Source: Nitrosarchaeum sp. (GTDB lineage Archaea > Thermoproteota > Nitrososphaeria > Nitrososphaerales > Nitrosopumilaceae). From it: DNA of 58,477 nt. The notes under the pieces were generated by a model. The model was not told the DNA's origin and ran no database searches. It was given only the letters and a program-made list of their open reading frames with translations. Position numbers and translations under genes: made by a program. Every line of letters begins with the position of its first letter. The stretch's first letter is position 1. This document shows positions 42,038 to 51,783 of the stretch, one piece after another. The stretch spans positions 28,638 to 87,114 of the forward strand of contig JAHFUX010000001.1 in assembly GCA_023264875.1 (NCBI GenBank). Reading direction: 5' to 3'.

Positions 42038-42847
42038 ATGTCCGATGATATAATGTCCGATGATTTGTTGTATGATGATTTAAGTAGAAAGTTAGAATCA
42101 AAAGTTGACAATAAATTAATTTTTAAATCTAAAAGAGGAGGTCTGGAAGATGGATTCAAAAAAGGTAAGGTGATCAATGAAGTTTTAGACAAACCTACTG
42201 TAATGACACTTTACAAGATGATCACTGATCATATCATTGCATATGTTAACGGTCCTGTAAGTGCAGGAAAAGAATCTGTTCTTTTCTGGGCTGTTGATGA
42301 AAAAAATACTGATGTAGCATTAAAAATTTACTTGATAAGCACTTCAAATTTTAAAAAACGAGAGCAATACATAACAGGAGATCCACGATTTTCAAAATTG
42401 AAAAAGGGAACAAAAAATCTTATTTATCTATGGGCAAAAAAAGAGTATAGAAATTTATCGCAATGCTATAAGTGTGGAATTCCAGTTCCAAGACCTCTTT
42501 ATCTAACAAATAATGTGCTTGCCTTAGACTTTATTGGTGAAAATGGCTCACCTGCAAAGATTTTGCTTGAATCCGAAGTTGATGAAAATGACTATACTCA
42601 AGCAATCTCAATAATTACACGACTCTATCAAAAAGCTAAGTTGGTTCATGGGGATTATTCTGAATATAATATTTTTAAAACTCCTAAAGGATTGGTTCTT
42701 TTTGATCTTGGTTCTGCAGTTGATCTTAGACACCCTAATGCTCAAGAATTTCTCAAAAGAGACATTAATAATATAACTAGATTCTTTTCTAAAAGGGGAA
42801 TTTCTGTTGAAGATCCAACTAAAATATTTGAGGATATTGTAAATTGA
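42038..42847 (+). CDS. rio1: RIO1-type atypical serine protein kinase
   Basis: A 269-residue RIO kinase involved in small-subunit ribosome maturation. GPVSAGKESVLFWA is the RIO version of the nucleotide loop, VALKIY provides the ATP-binding Lys, HGDYSEYNIF the catalytic loop (D and N), and LFDLGSAVDL the metal-binding loop. The neighbouring Pno1 gene starts in the stop of this gene (TTGA), and Pno1 also works in 40S/30S assembly. A TATA-like CTTTTATCTAG lies about 25 bp before the ATG. Confidence 0.93.
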   Translation: MSDDIMSDDLLYDDLSRKLESKVDNKLIFKSKRGGLEDGFKKGKVINEVLDKPTVMTLYKMITDHIIAYVNGPVSAGKESVLFWAVDEKNTDVALKIYLISTSNFKKREQYITGDPRFSKLKKGTKNLIYLWAKKEYRNLSQCYKCGIPVPRPLYLTNNVLALDFIGENGSPAKILLESEVDENDYTQAISIITRLYQKAKLVHGDYSEYNIFKTPKGLVLFDLGSAVDLRHPNAQEFLKRDINNITRFFSKRGISVEDPTKIFEDIVN

Positions 42848-43416
42848 GTTTTGAAAAAATACTTCGAATCCCAAATGAACGAATAGCTGTACTAATTGGT
42901 AAATCTGGAAGTGTAAAATCTAAGATTGAACAACTCTGTTATGTTACTTTAGATATAGATGGCGAAACTGGTGAAGTTTTTATTAAATCTAATGGTGATG
43001 TTGAAAATATTCAACCTTTCAAAGCTATGGAGATTGTTACCGCAATAGGTAGAGGATTTTCTCCTGAAAATGCAATGAGTTTACTAAAGGGTGAAAATGC
43101 ATTACACGTGATAGATTTGAGAGAGTTTGCAGGAAAATCAAATGCAAATATTGAAAGGATAAAAGGGAGAATTATAGGAGAAGGTGGTAAGGCAAGAAAA
43201 AATATGGAAAATTTAACTGGAACTCACATTTCTGTTTATGGGAAGACTGTTTCAATAATTGGTGATACTAGTAAACTAAGGTTAGTTGTTGATGCAATAT
43301 CATCTATATCAAATGGTAGCATACATGGTGCAGTTTACAACAAATTAGAAGTAGCAAACAGAAAAAGTAAACAAGAAAAAATGCAATTATGGGAAAACCA
43401 AGATGTCTTCTATTAA
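42844..43416 (+). CDS. KH-domain ribosome assembly factor (Pno1/Dim2-like)
   Basis: A 190-residue protein with two KH-type domains: IPNERIAVLIGKSGSVKSKIE (first) and RIKGRIIGEGGKARKNMENLT (second), each with the GxxG loop. Pno1/Dim2 binds the 3' end of small-subunit rRNA during maturation. TTG at 42844 overlaps the rio1 TGA, so the pair is translationally coupled. The tail is basic. It overlaps top6B by 14 bp. Confidence 0.93.
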   Translation: MSFEKILRIPNERIAVLIGKSGSVKSKIEQLCYVTLDIDGETGEVFIKSNGDVENIQPFKAMEIVTAIGRGFSPENAMSLLKGENALHVIDLREFAGKSNANIERIKGRIIGEGGKARKNMENLTGTHISVYGKTVSIIGDTSKLRLVVDAISSISNGSIHGAVYNKLEVANRKSKQEKMQLWENQDVFY

Positions 43417-45247
43417 AGAAAAATTTAATCAAATCTCACCAAGTGAGTTTTTTTATAGAAATAGGGATTTAGCTGGTTTTAGCAATCCTACTAGATCACT
43501 ATATACAGCAGTAAGAGAATTTGTAGAAAACTCTTTAGATGCATGTGATCAGAAAGGAATCTTTCCAGATGTTCATATGTCAATAAAGGCGGTTGATCCA
43601 GAAAAACCAGATCCAAAGCCATACATTCTAACAGTCAAAGATAATGGGCCTGGAATAGAGTCAAAACATGTTCCGTTGGCATTTGGAACTGTACTTTATG
43701 GCTCCAAATTTGGATTAAAACAGGCACGAGGTATGTTTGGCTTGGGGGCAACCATGGCAATTCTATATGGTCAGATTACAACAAACAAACCTGTTTTAGT
43801 CAAAAGTTCAACTGACGGAAAAATTCAAGACGAATTTGAATTGTTATTAGATATTCAAAAAAATAAACCCGTGATTCTCAAACATACTACCAAAGAAGTA
43901 ACAAAACAAGGTCTTTCCGTCAGTATTTGTCTAGAGGGTGATTATGCAAAAGCAGGTTCAAAAATTAAAGATTATGTTTACGAAACATCCTTGATTACTC
44001 CATACGCAACAATAACTTTTGATGATCCTAAGGGAGAAAAATTCCATTATTCTAAAATTGTAAATGAAATGCCACCTGCGCCCACAATAATTAGACCTCA
44101 TGCACATGGTATTGATGTTGAAACAATTAGACGAATGATGGTTGAATCTCAATTTGAAATTCCCAACATTGATGATGTCATGGTTGAAAAAGTTAGAAAA
44201 GATTTAGGATTGGCAAAAAATAATCTTGCATTCACTGGAATAATGGATAAAGCAAAAAAACGTTGGAAAACTCTTTCTAGACCTGTAAGAGTTGTAATCT
44301 CTTTGATGTCTTTTCTTAAAATGGATTTTGACAAATTAAATAAAATTCGAATTGATGATATTGATGTACCAAATAAAAAATTGTATTTTTGGGATTTTGG
44401 TGATTCACAATCTAAATCTGTAGATATGGATCCTGAAAGTCAATACTATAAACAATTGACTGGTACTGTCCAAGGAGAAACACTAACTACATTTTTGACA
44501 AAAAGATTCCAAAGAATAGGACCGTCAACCGCTGTCAAATTTGCAGAATTTGCAGGTTTCAAACCAGAAAAACGAATGGGATCTATGACTAATGAAGAAT
44601 TAGTAAAACTAAGCGATTCACTACAAAAATTTGAAGGTTTTCTTTCACCAGATCCAAGTTGTCTAGCACCACTAGGAGAAGCACCGCTTAAAAAAGGAAT
44701 AAACAAATTCTTTACACCTGATTTCTGTGAGGTTATTCAACGCCCAGCTTCCGCTTATTCTGGGTTTCCCTTTATTGTAGAGATGGGTATTGCATATGGT
44801 GGAGCAATACGTCCAGGTGGTCCACATGTTTATCGATATGCTAATAGAATTCCATTACTTTATGATGAGGGAAGTGATGTAGTTCTCAAAGTAGTAAATG
44901 ATACTGATTGGAGTAGGTATAAAGTCAAAGGTGATCCACCATTTGTTTTAGTCACTCATATCTGTTCTACTAGAATACCTTACAAGACAGTTGGAAAAGA
45001 AAATGTGGCAGATAGACAAGAAATAGAACGTGAATTAAGATTAGGACTCCAGTTTTTGTCTAGAAAACTTGCAGCGTACATGTCTAAGCGAGGTCAAGCT
45101 GAGATGGCAAAAAAGAGAGCAAATCTATATGCAAAATATCTTCCATTAATTGCACAGTTTTGTACAGAGGTTGCTGGAAAAACAAAAGAACCAAATTATA
45201 AGAAATTGTTAGAAGAGGAGATAATAGTTGACGACAAACAAAGCTAA
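43403..45247 (+). CDS. top6B: DNA topoisomerase VI subunit B
   Basis: ATPase subunit of the archaeal type IIB enzyme. In 614 residues: the GHKL Bergerat ATP site with VREFVENSLDACDQKG (N box), VKDNGPGIE (G1) and GSKFGLKQARGMFGLGATMA (lid/G2), an H2TH region in the middle, and the transducer domain with a conserved Lys. Subunit A overlaps its end by 20 bp, so the holoenzyme A2B2 is produced from one mRNA together with pno1 and rio1. Confidence 0.97.
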   Translation: MSSIKEKFNQISPSEFFYRNRDLAGFSNPTRSLYTAVREFVENSLDACDQKGIFPDVHMSIKAVDPEKPDPKPYILTVKDNGPGIESKHVPLAFGTVLYGSKFGLKQARGMFGLGATMAILYGQITTNKPVLVKSSTDGKIQDEFELLLDIQKNKPVILKHTTKEVTKQGLSVSICLEGDYAKAGSKIKDYVYETSLITPYATITFDDPKGEKFHYSKIVNEMPPAPTIIRPHAHGIDVETIRRMMVESQFEIPNIDDVMVEKVRKDLGLAKNNLAFTGIMDKAKKRWKTLSRPVRVVISLMSFLKMDFDKLNKIRIDDIDVPNKKLYFWDFGDSQSKSVDMDPESQYYKQLTGTVQGETLTTFLTKRFQRIGPSTAVKFAEFAGFKPEKRMGSMTNEELVKLSDSLQKFEGFLSPDPSCLAPLGEAPLKKGINKFFTPDFCEVIQRPASAYSGFPFIVEMGIAYGGAIRPGGPHVYRYANRIPLLYDEGSDVVLKVVNDTDWSRYKVKGDPPFVLVTHICSTRIPYKTVGKENVADRQEIERELRLGLQFLSRKLAAYMSKRGQAEMAKKRANLYAKYLPLIAQFCTEVAGKTKEPNYKKLLEEEIIVDDKQS

Positions 45248-46334
45248 GGATCGTAAGCAAAAAACAATTGAAAAACAGCAGAATATAATAGATGCACTAA
45301 AAGATCATGGTGCTAAAGTATACGGCGATTTAGATAGTGGACAATTTCCCAAATTTTCAATTCCTAGTAGATCTGTTAGTAATATCGTCTATGACAAAAA
45401 ACTTCGACAATATATTTTAGGAAACTCTGCTGCACTTAGAAGTTCAAGAAATTCTTCTCAATTAAGATCATTTACACAATTAATGTGGTTAGCATTTTTT
45501 GCCAATAGATTAACACATGAAAAAAAATCATCTACATTAAGAGATGTCTATTATTCATCCCAAGCATTCGCAATTGAATTTGAAGACCAATCTGAGTCTG
45601 ATAATATCATCGTTGATTTGGAAGCTGTATTATCAAAACCACGTGAAGATTTTCATATATTCCCAGAAGAGCGAAGTTCAATTTTTGGAGATTTGAACAT
45701 AGAGTATACAATTCCTGGATATGAAGGTAAAAGGATGAATCTTTCTAATCATCCTGATGGGTATGCAATAGGTCCTAGCTTGACTACTGCAGAATTAGTA
45801 GACACAAGTGCTGAAATTGTAATTGCTATTGAAAAAGGTGGTCTATTTACAAGATTTGTAGAAGAACAAGTTGATAAAAAATTCAAATCTATTATTATTA
45901 ATACTGGAGGACAGGCTCCTCGTTCCACTAGAACTCTTTTAAAAAGACTGCATGATGAAATGGGATTGCCTGTAATTGTTCTTACAGATGGTGATGTGTA
46001 TGGCGAACATATTGCAATGGTAATAAAATCTGGGTCTGCAAATGCTGCACATCTAAGAGAACTTACAGTTCCTGATGCAAAATGGGTAGGTGTATGGGCT
46101 ACTGACATTGAAAAATTTAAGCTTCCAACAATTCCTATGACTGAATCTGACATTAAACGATGTTACGATCTACAAAGTGATCCTAGATATCAAGAAGGTA
46201 TATGGAAAAAAGAATTAGATGTATTTCTTAAAATAAAAAGAAAAGCTGAATTAGAAGCATTTTCAAAATATGGGTTGACAAATATTACTGATAAATATCT
46301 TCCACAAAAATTAGAACTTGCAAAAAGTCTATAA
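45228..46334 (+). CDS. top6A: DNA topoisomerase VI subunit A
   Basis: Cleavage subunit, homologous to Spo11. Of 368 residues, the catalytic Tyr is in TLRDVYYSSQ within the CAP domain, and the TOPRIM domain contains IVIAIEKGG (acidic residue) and VLTDGDVYGEHIAM (D-x-D). It starts at a TTG (45228) inside the last codons of subunit B. The 3' end meets the Hsp20-like gene with no spacer. Confidence 0.96.
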   Translation: MTTNKAKDRKQKTIEKQQNIIDALKDHGAKVYGDLDSGQFPKFSIPSRSVSNIVYDKKLRQYILGNSAALRSSRNSSQLRSFTQLMWLAFFANRLTHEKKSSTLRDVYYSSQAFAIEFEDQSESDNIIVDLEAVLSKPREDFHIFPEERSSIFGDLNIEYTIPGYEGKRMNLSNHPDGYAIGPSLTTAELVDTSAEIVIAIEKGGLFTRFVEEQVDKKFKSIIINTGGQAPRSTRTLLKRLHDEMGLPVIVLTDGDVYGEHIAMVIKSGSANAAHLRELTVPDAKWVGVWATDIEKFKLPTIPMTESDIKRCYDLQSDPRYQEGIWKKELDVFLKIKRKAELEAFSKYGLTNITDKYLPQKLELAKSL

Positions 46335-46859
46335 TTATTTTATTCTTAGTGTAAGTACACCGTTTCTATATTTAAAATCAACAATTTTCATTTCATTTGA
46401 ACCTTCTATTGGAACTTCTTTTGAAAAACCTACAGAACCGCGAATATACAAAACACCGTCAATTAATCTGACTGCTATCTTGTCTTCTGGTCCTGGAACT
46501 TCAGCTACAAAGACAAAATCTCCTTCTCCTTTGATAAGATCATAAACCCAATTTTTTGTCTCTTGCTCTCTTGCATTATACACTGGTTTTTGTTCTTTAG
46601 TCATTTTCTTTAGAACATGAACCCAATAAAACATTGTAATTGCAGCAGCTCCAATTAGAATAAAACTGACAAATCCTGAACCTGATCTTTGAGTCATTAT
46701 GTAAATAATCCCAAGAAATAAAATTACCATAATCGGAATTACAAAGTTTAATGACTGTTCATTTGAATATGTTCCTTTATAACTTGCCAAGTAGTTCAAT
46801 TTGACTTTGACCAAATATAAAGTATCTTTGGTTTTTATTACCATTTTTTTGAAATTCAT
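46335..46859 (-). CDS. membrane-anchored Hsp20/alpha-crystallin-like protein
   Basis: A 174-residue protein. Residues about 35-85 form two membrane helices (FVIPIMVILFLGIIYIMT and FILIGAAAITMFYWVHVL). The C-terminal part (about 110-174) resembles a small heat-shock alpha-crystallin domain (DFVFVAEVPGPEDKIAVRLI, VLYIRG, FSKEVPI, DFKYRNGVLTLRIK). The last short strand with Leu/Ile-x-Ile form recalls Hsp20. Anchoring such a domain in the membrane is unusual. The family match is moderate, and a general beta-sandwich is the alternative. Confidence 0.7.
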   Translation of the reverse strand: MNFKKMVIKTKDTLYLVKVKLNYLASYKGTYSNEQSLNFVIPIMVILFLGIIYIMTQRSGSGFVSFILIGAAAITMFYWVHVLKKMTKEQKPVYNAREQETKNWVYDLIKGEGDFVFVAEVPGPEDKIAVRLIDGVLYIRGSVGFSKEVPIEGSNEMKIVDFKYRNGVLTLRIK

Positions 46860-46862
46860 CTA

Positions 46863-47090
46863 ATGACTAGTGATAATAAAACTGGTAAATTGACGATGAG
46901 CGATATTGTTTTGAAAGGTTCAATTATTGCAGTGATTGTAACTGTTCCATCTATTGTGTCTTTTATGGTCATTTGGATGATTCTTGATGATTTGATACAG
47001 GCTGCAATCATCGGCGCTGTAGTTCACTTTATTGCAATGGGGTTTTCACTAAAAATATCAAAGAAATTCTTGGTGAAAAGAGATTCATAA
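46863..47090 (+). CDS. 75-aa two-helix membrane protein
   Basis: A small membrane protein. After a hydrophilic N terminus it has two hydrophobic segments (KGSIIAVIVTVPSIVSFMVIW and QAAIIGAVVHFIAMGFSL) and a basic C-terminal tail. It is divergent by 3 bp from the Hsp20-like gene, so it could be a related membrane partner. No recognised family. Confidence 0.65.
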   Translation: MTSDNKTGKLTMSDIVLKGSIIAVIVTVPSIVSFMVIWMILDDLIQAAIIGAVVHFIAMGFSLKISKKFLVKRDS

Positions 47091-47120
47091 TCCTTTATTT
47101 GACTAGATTTTATTTTAAAA

Positions 47121-47477
47121 ATGATGGATATTTCAAGAGTTGAAAAAGATCTAATTTCGGAAATAAAATTAGAGCCATTACAAGCAAGAGTCTTTCTTTT
47201 AATTACATGTCATGGGAAAATGTCTCCTCTTACAATTGCAGAAAAATTAAAGATTTCAACTGATGATGCTTTGAATACTGCCAAGGCACTTATGACATTG
47301 GGTGCTTTCATAGATATTTCTGCAACTGAGTTTGAGGCAATGCATCCTAGATTTACTGCTGTAAACATGTATAGAAAATTATGTGAGCGCGAAAATATTG
47401 AATTTAAACGAAATAAAATTGTCGACAATATAGGAGTAATTCTAGAAAAATCATATGATGATGCAAGAACTAAATAA
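47121..47477 (+). CDS. winged-helix protein (TrmB-like)
   Basis: A 118-residue protein with a winged-helix DNA-binding fold: LEPLQARVFLLITCHGKMSP, then LTIAEKLKISTDDALNTAKALMTLGAF (helix-turn-helix) and a short wing. It resembles the DNA-binding half of TrmB regulators but lacks the sugar-binding domain. It might be a general transcription or chromatin-linked factor. Start: ATG 47121 (a second ATG follows directly). Confidence 0.75.
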   Translation: MMDISRVEKDLISEIKLEPLQARVFLLITCHGKMSPLTIAEKLKISTDDALNTAKALMTLGAFIDISATEFEAMHPRFTAVNMYRKLCERENIEFKRNKIVDNIGVILEKSYDDARTK

Positions 47478-47499
47478 TCCTAATGTTTGGTGAACAACA

Positions 47500-47898
47500 T
47501 TGAATACTGATACCGAATCATGCAAACATCAACCTGTGTATTTTGGGGTAGTCAACATCAACATAGGTGAGAGAACTATAGGGTCAGTTGATATCTGGCG
47601 ATGTGGTGCCTGTAAAAAACGATTTTGTGAGGAAAAACAACTAGGAATAGAAGAGTTGGCAGATTTGGTAGGAATGCCAAAAATTGATCCAGATGCAAAA
47701 TGGGGTGTTACTGTGTGTAAATTACAACAAGGAAAATACAAATGGAAATTAGTTAGACTGAAAGAAAATTCTGAAATTAAACATGAGTGTGTAGATGAAC
47801 ACATTGTTTCTCTTAAAGTAAAAAATTTCAAAGTTGAAGATGATCAGCATTGGAGCTTTTTGATAGATGATAATGTTAACAAGGCTGTAGAAATTTAA
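47500..47898 (+). CDS. hypothetical protein with Cys/His cluster
   Basis: A 132-residue protein starting at TTG 47500 with CKHQPVYFG and WRCGACKKRFCEE in the first third, a metal-binding-like arrangement (Cys, His, CxxC and a further Cys). The remainder is acidic with an ordered WGVTVCKLQQGKYKWKLV strand pair. No family is recognised. The next gene follows after 5 bp, suggesting an operon of small unknown proteins. Confidence 0.65.
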   Translation: MNTDTESCKHQPVYFGVVNINIGERTIGSVDIWRCGACKKRFCEEKQLGIEELADLVGMPKIDPDAKWGVTVCKLQQGKYKWKLVRLKENSEIKHECVDEHIVSLKVKNFKVEDDQHWSFLIDDNVNKAVEI

Positions 47899-47903
47899 CT
47901 TAA

Positions 47904-48188
47904 ATGAATCTCAAAGTTCACATTAATAATGTTCATGGAAGTCAGATGGCAGCAAAAATTACTGGTACTTTTACCATTGATGCTCACTCTTTTAGATTTA
48001 ATGCAATTGCATTTGGACGAATTGGTGGTCAAAATATAGGTGCAAAAATTTCCAAAATTACAGAAAAAGAGCTAGAGAAATTAGGCTATAATATTGATGA
48101 AGTGATAATTTCATTACAGTCTAATCTTCTTCAAGGTGATCTTACTTTGCCTGAAGGACTTAAAAGAGAATCTTTTGTTGACGATTAG
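47904..48188 (+). CDS. conserved hypothetical protein
   Basis: A 94-residue soluble protein: [19 protein letters not shown], then [22 protein letters not shown] and an acidic end. The sequence is beta-rich and compact. Function unknown. It is convergent with the adenine salvage operon, overlapping mtnP by 4 bp. Confidence 0.65.
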   Translation: MNLKVHINNVHGSQMAAKITGTFTIDAHSFRFNAIAFGRIGGQNIGAKISKITEKELEKLGYNIDEVIISLQSNLLQGDLTLPEGLKRESFVDD

Positions 48189-48976
48189 AATTCAGCTTCT
48201 TCTAAAGCCTTTGCACACGAACAACTTCTTGTTTTTGGAATTTGACTAATTAAATCTGTAAGAATTTTCTTAGTTCTTTCTACATTTTTTGATAATGTCT
48301 CTAGAACTTCTTTGGCAGTAACTGGTTTTTCTGCCCATACATCGTAATCCGTTACTGTTGAAATTGATGCATAACACATTTGAGCCTCTCTTGCAAGTTG
48401 ACATTCTGGAACTAGCGTCATTCCAATAATACTTGCCCCTGTGGTTCTGTAAAATTTTGATTCCGCTTTGGTAGAAAATCTTGGACCTTCAATGCAAACA
48501 TATGTACAATCTTTATGAATATGGATATTTTGTTGCTTTGCAACTTTTAGAATTGACGATTGCAGTTCAGGACAAAATGGGTCTGCTACAGAAATATGAA
48601 TAACTCTACCATTATCTGAAAATGAGCCGTTTCTTGATTTGGTGAAATCTAAAAACTGTGTTGGTAATGCAAAATGTCCAGGTTCTATCTCTTCTTTCAA
48701 ACTTCCAACCGCAGACGGCGCAATTATTCTTGTGATACCTAATTCTTTGAATGCCCAAATATTGGCTTTGTAATTTATCAAGTGTGGTGGAATTGTATGT
48801 TTTTTACCATGTCTTGGTAAAAATGCAATTTTTCTTCCTTTGAAAACTCCAACAGTGATTGCATCTGATGGTTTTCCAAACGGTGTATCTATTGTAATTT
48901 CTTTGGGATTTTCAAGTATTCCTGAATCATAAATGCCAGTTCCGCCGAAAATTCCAATTTCTACATCTTTTTCCAT
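48185..48976 (-). CDS. mtnP: S-methyl-5'-thioadenosine phosphorylase
   Basis: A 263-residue nucleoside phosphorylase that splits methylthioadenosine to adenine and methylthioribose 1-phosphate. [10 protein letters not shown] carries the phosphate loop, [20 protein letters not shown] is the MTAP-specific segment, and [15 protein letters not shown] and [20 protein letters not shown] complete the active site. It follows apt with a one-base overlap, so adenine released by MTAP is recycled by APRT made from the same mRNA. Confidence 0.96.
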   Translation of the reverse strand: MEKDVEIGIFGGTGIYDSGILENPKEITIDTPFGKPSDAITVGVFKGRKIAFLPRHGKKHTIPPHLINYKANIWAFKELGITRIIAPSAVGSLKEEIEPGHFALPTQFLDFTKSRNGSFSDNGRVIHISVADPFCPELQSSILKVAKQQNIHIHKDCTYVCIEGPRFSTKAESKFYRTTGASIIGMTLVPECQLAREAQMCYASISTVTDYDVWAEKPVTAKEVLETLSKNVERTKKILTDLISQIPKTRSCSCAKALEEAEF

Positions 48977-49488
48977 TAGTATTTGACCAATGATTTACAG
49001 TTGTATTGACTGATTCCCTTCATTCCATTTAGTTCAGTTAATTCTATTATAAATGCAAATCCTGTAATTTTTCCGCCTACTTTTTCTATTAATTTTGCAG
49101 ATGCTTTTGCTGTTCCTCCTGTCGCAAGTAAATCATCACAAATTAGAATTTTCTGTCCTTTACTGATTATGTCTTTTTGAATTTCAATCGTATCTTGGCC
49201 ATATTCAATTTTATATGATAGTTTGGTAGTCTTACCTGGTAATTTTCCTGATTTTCTAATCATGATCATTCCTTTATTGTATCTAGTAGCTAGTATACAA
49301 GCCAGTAAAAATCCTCTAGATTCTATGCCTGCAAATAAATCTACATCTTTTGGATGAAAGTATTTTGTAAATTCATCTGCAATAAATGACAATGCAGATG
49401 GATCTTTCAGTATGGGGCTGAAATCTCGAAATAATATTCCCTTTTTAGGAAAATTTGGAAATTCTGATATTTTTTCTTTAAGATTCAT
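48976..49488 (-). CDS. apt: adenine phosphoribosyltransferase
   Basis: A 170-residue PRTase that converts adenine and PRPP to [21 protein letters not shown] opens the protein, [14 protein letters not shown] binds the base side, [21 protein letters not shown] is the hood region, and [16 protein letters not shown] is the PRPP motif with the acidic pair. Its stop and the mtnP start overlap by one base. Both genes form an adenine salvage operon. Confidence 0.97.
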   Translation of the reverse strand: MNLKEKISEFPNFPKKGILFRDFSPILKDPSALSFIADEFTKYFHPKDVDLFAGIESRGFLLACILATRYNKGMIMIRKSGKLPGKTTKLSYKIEYGQDTIEIQKDIISKGQKILICDDLLATGGTAKASAKLIEKVGGKITGFAFIIELTELNGMKGISQYNCKSLVKY

Positions 49489-49527
49489 ATTTTGAATTTA
49501 AAATAGGTGGCATAAAATTGTTTGAAG

Positions 49528-51702
49528 TTATTTTATATCAAAAGTTGTTTCAGCAGTATTTTGTGCATCTTTTACTTTGATAGTATATGTTCCTGCAGCT
49601 GTATCTTTTGGAATAAACCACGGTTGTTTGATTTCTCCTTTACTAGAAGAAGGAAATGATAATGTCTCTATTATATCACCATTTGATGCTATGATTTCAA
49701 TTTGTACTGTTTGAATCGCATTTGTCACTTTAATGTTGATGCTTTTTCCAAATCCTGGAATTTCTGTGCCCTGATTCACAGTAACCACAAGTCCTTCTTC
49801 TATGGATGTTATTACCTCGATTTCAATCTTATCGAAATTTGAACCACTTTTTGCATTAATTGTCCATATGCCTGGCTTTGCTTTAGACGGTATTCTTAGA
49901 TCTCCCTCTGCAATTTTTCCATTTTTATCTGAAAATGTTTCCTTTGTTTTCCATACATTTTCATCAGGATCTATCAATGTAACTGTGAGAAGTGTATTCG
50001 GATTTGCTTCTCCTAAAATTAAAATTGATTCTCCAGGTAGATATTCTAATTTCGTGCTGCTTATTTTAATTTCACCAGAGCCTGTTTGTAATCCAACTGT
50101 AAATATTTCAGAACTTTTAGCAGATCCTTTATTGACAACAGCCGTGTATACTCCAGATGAATATCCATTTAGATCTAAATTGTATGTTTTTCTTCCATCT
50201 GGTTGTAGTGTGATTGGAATTACATTGTTACCATCTGAAAATATTTTTGGTTTATCTGATGGATCAACAATTAACATGCTTAGTTTGTCTGAGGGTTTTC
50301 CCGTTAATGATATGATTGCGGTTTCTATAGGTTTATAATTTAATTTATCAAATTCCATGTTTATTGGTATTGTAGGAGTCTCTCCTAATCCCGTAAAAAT
50401 AAATTCTTTCTTTCCCTCTTGCGTAGCTATTAATGTCCATGTGCCCTCTTTGTCTACATTTGCTATTGTAGGATATTCAAATTCAACAATTCCTGATTCA
50501 TCAACTTGAATGATATCTGAAAATTTTTCATCTCCAAGTGGATCTTCTAAAATTATCTCTAGTACTTTGTTTGGTAGTGCAGTACCATTAAATTTTATTG
50601 TCTCTCCAGGATTAAATATCAAAGCAGTTGGTGTTAAGATAATAACTTTAGATGATTCTAAGATCCAAGATGCTGAAATTTCATCTTTGCCATCGGAAAT
50701 CACAGCATTATATCTTCCAAATGGTGCATCTACAGGTACTATAATTGGCTCTGCTATTTTCCAATCTCCTTTAGAATCTACTTTTGCAGTTCTTGTGTTG
50801 ATAATTTTTCCATTTACGTCTTTAATTGATGCAGTGATACCGCTGTTAGGTTGAGCTGTACCTGAAACTTCTAAAAAGTCTCCTCTATGCAATATCTCTG
50901 GAACTCCTTTGATTGTAAGTTTTATATTTTCAGTAGCTGGTTTTCTAGTTTCTGCTTCTCCTATTCTTAGACTTATTTTCTTTTCGTTTCCTGCTTTGTC
51001 TTTAACAGACAAATCCACTCTTTCAGCATTTTGATCTTTTGGAATTGTTACAGTACTGATAAAACTACCATCTTCATTTGTCTTAAAAGTTCCAATTTTG
51101 TCTGTGTTTATGTAAAAACTAAATTGTTGTAACGCTCCAAAATTATCTCCCATAATTCTAATTGTTGATCCTGCACTGGGTTTATCTGGAATTATTCTAA
51201 ATATTGAATCAGATAAAATTCCATCACCTGAATTTTCTTCTGTTAGTTTTTCATTAGTTATGGGCTTTGGTAATTCTCTTGGGTTAGTTGTTCCTGTTTC
51301 TATTAGTTTTTCATTTTTATCTAGTGCTTTCCAATTTATTTCTGGATTTGTTTTATCTGTCTTGACTCCAATTTTTATAGATTCACCTGGTTTGACAGAT
51401 TCTGAAGATGTGAACATTATTACTCCTTGAGGTGTCTTCTCACCAATCCACCCACTTTCTGTTTTAAATGATTTAAAATTAATATCGCTGCCTAACCAAA
51501 TTCTAAATGAATTTACATCTTCATTTCCACTATTTGTAAATTCAATAATGGTAGTTTCTTCAAATGAAAAACTTGTCGCATCAATTGTTTCTGCTGCATA
51601 TGCATTGATTGGAATAATTATTGCTACTGTTAAACATAACAAGGCTAAGGACAGGAAAATTCCTCCGGTAGAGGCCTTGTTCATATGTTCAAGTTGCTTC
51701 AT
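49528..51702 (-). CDS. large secreted protein with Ig-like domains
   Basis: With ATG 51702 it has about 724 residues (ATG 51684 gives 718 and lies about 26 nt after a TTTAATTTA box; a frame open to 51771 adds an unlikely N terminus). A signal peptide (FLSLALLCLTVAIIIPINAYAA) is followed by a row of beta-sandwich, Ig-like domains with repeated signatures (PSAGSTIRIMGDNFG, FLEVSGTAQPNSGITASI, FNPGETIKFNGTALPNKVLEI and LPGESILILGEANPNTLLTV). No C-terminal anchor is evident. It probably belongs to the cell envelope. Ligand unknown. Confidence 0.85.
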   Translation of the reverse strand: MKQLEHMNKASTGGIFLSLALLCLTVAIIIPINAYAAETIDATSFSFEETTIIEFTNSGNEDVNSFRIWLGSDINFKSFKTESGWIGEKTPQGVIMFTSSESVKPGESIKIGVKTDKTNPEINWKALDKNEKLIETGTTNPRELPKPITNEKLTEENSGDGILSDSIFRIIPDKPSAGSTIRIMGDNFGALQQFSFYINTDKIGTFKTNEDGSFISTVTIPKDQNAERVDLSVKDKAGNEKKISLRIGEAETRKPATENIKLTIKGVPEILHRGDFLEVSGTAQPNSGITASIKDVNGKIINTRTAKVDSKGDWKIAEPIIVPVDAPFGRYNAVISDGKDEISASWILESSKVIILTPTALIFNPGETIKFNGTALPNKVLEIILEDPLGDEKFSDIIQVDESGIVEFEYPTIANVDKEGTWTLIATQEGKKEFIFTGLGETPTIPINMEFDKLNYKPIETAIISLTGKPSDKLSMLIVDPSDKPKIFSDGNNVIPITLQPDGRKTYNLDLNGYSSGVYTAVVNKGSAKSSEIFTVGLQTGSGEIKISSTKLEYLPGESILILGEANPNTLLTVTLIDPDENVWKTKETFSDKNGKIAEGDLRIPSKAKPGIWTINAKSGSNFDKIEIEVITSIEEGLVVTVNQGTEIPGFGKSINIKVTNAIQTVQIEIIASNGDIIETLSFPSSSKGEIKQPWFIPKDTAAGTYTIKVKDAQNTAETTFDIK

Positions 51703-51783
51703 CTCTAAATTAAACCTTAAAGGATATTTTACTGCTTTTGTATTTGTTATTAGAGTATTTTTCATTAGCAAACTTCTTTAATC

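Noticed and set aside
45749-46153. 134-residue minus-strand frame opposite top6A
   Set aside because: It lies entirely within the strongly conserved TOPRIM region of top6A and has no features of its own.
49802-50854. 178- and 114-residue plus-strand frames opposite the Ig-like surface protein
   Set aside because: Hydrophobic low-complexity shadows of the Thr/Ser-rich secreted protein; no ribosome-binding or promoter signal.
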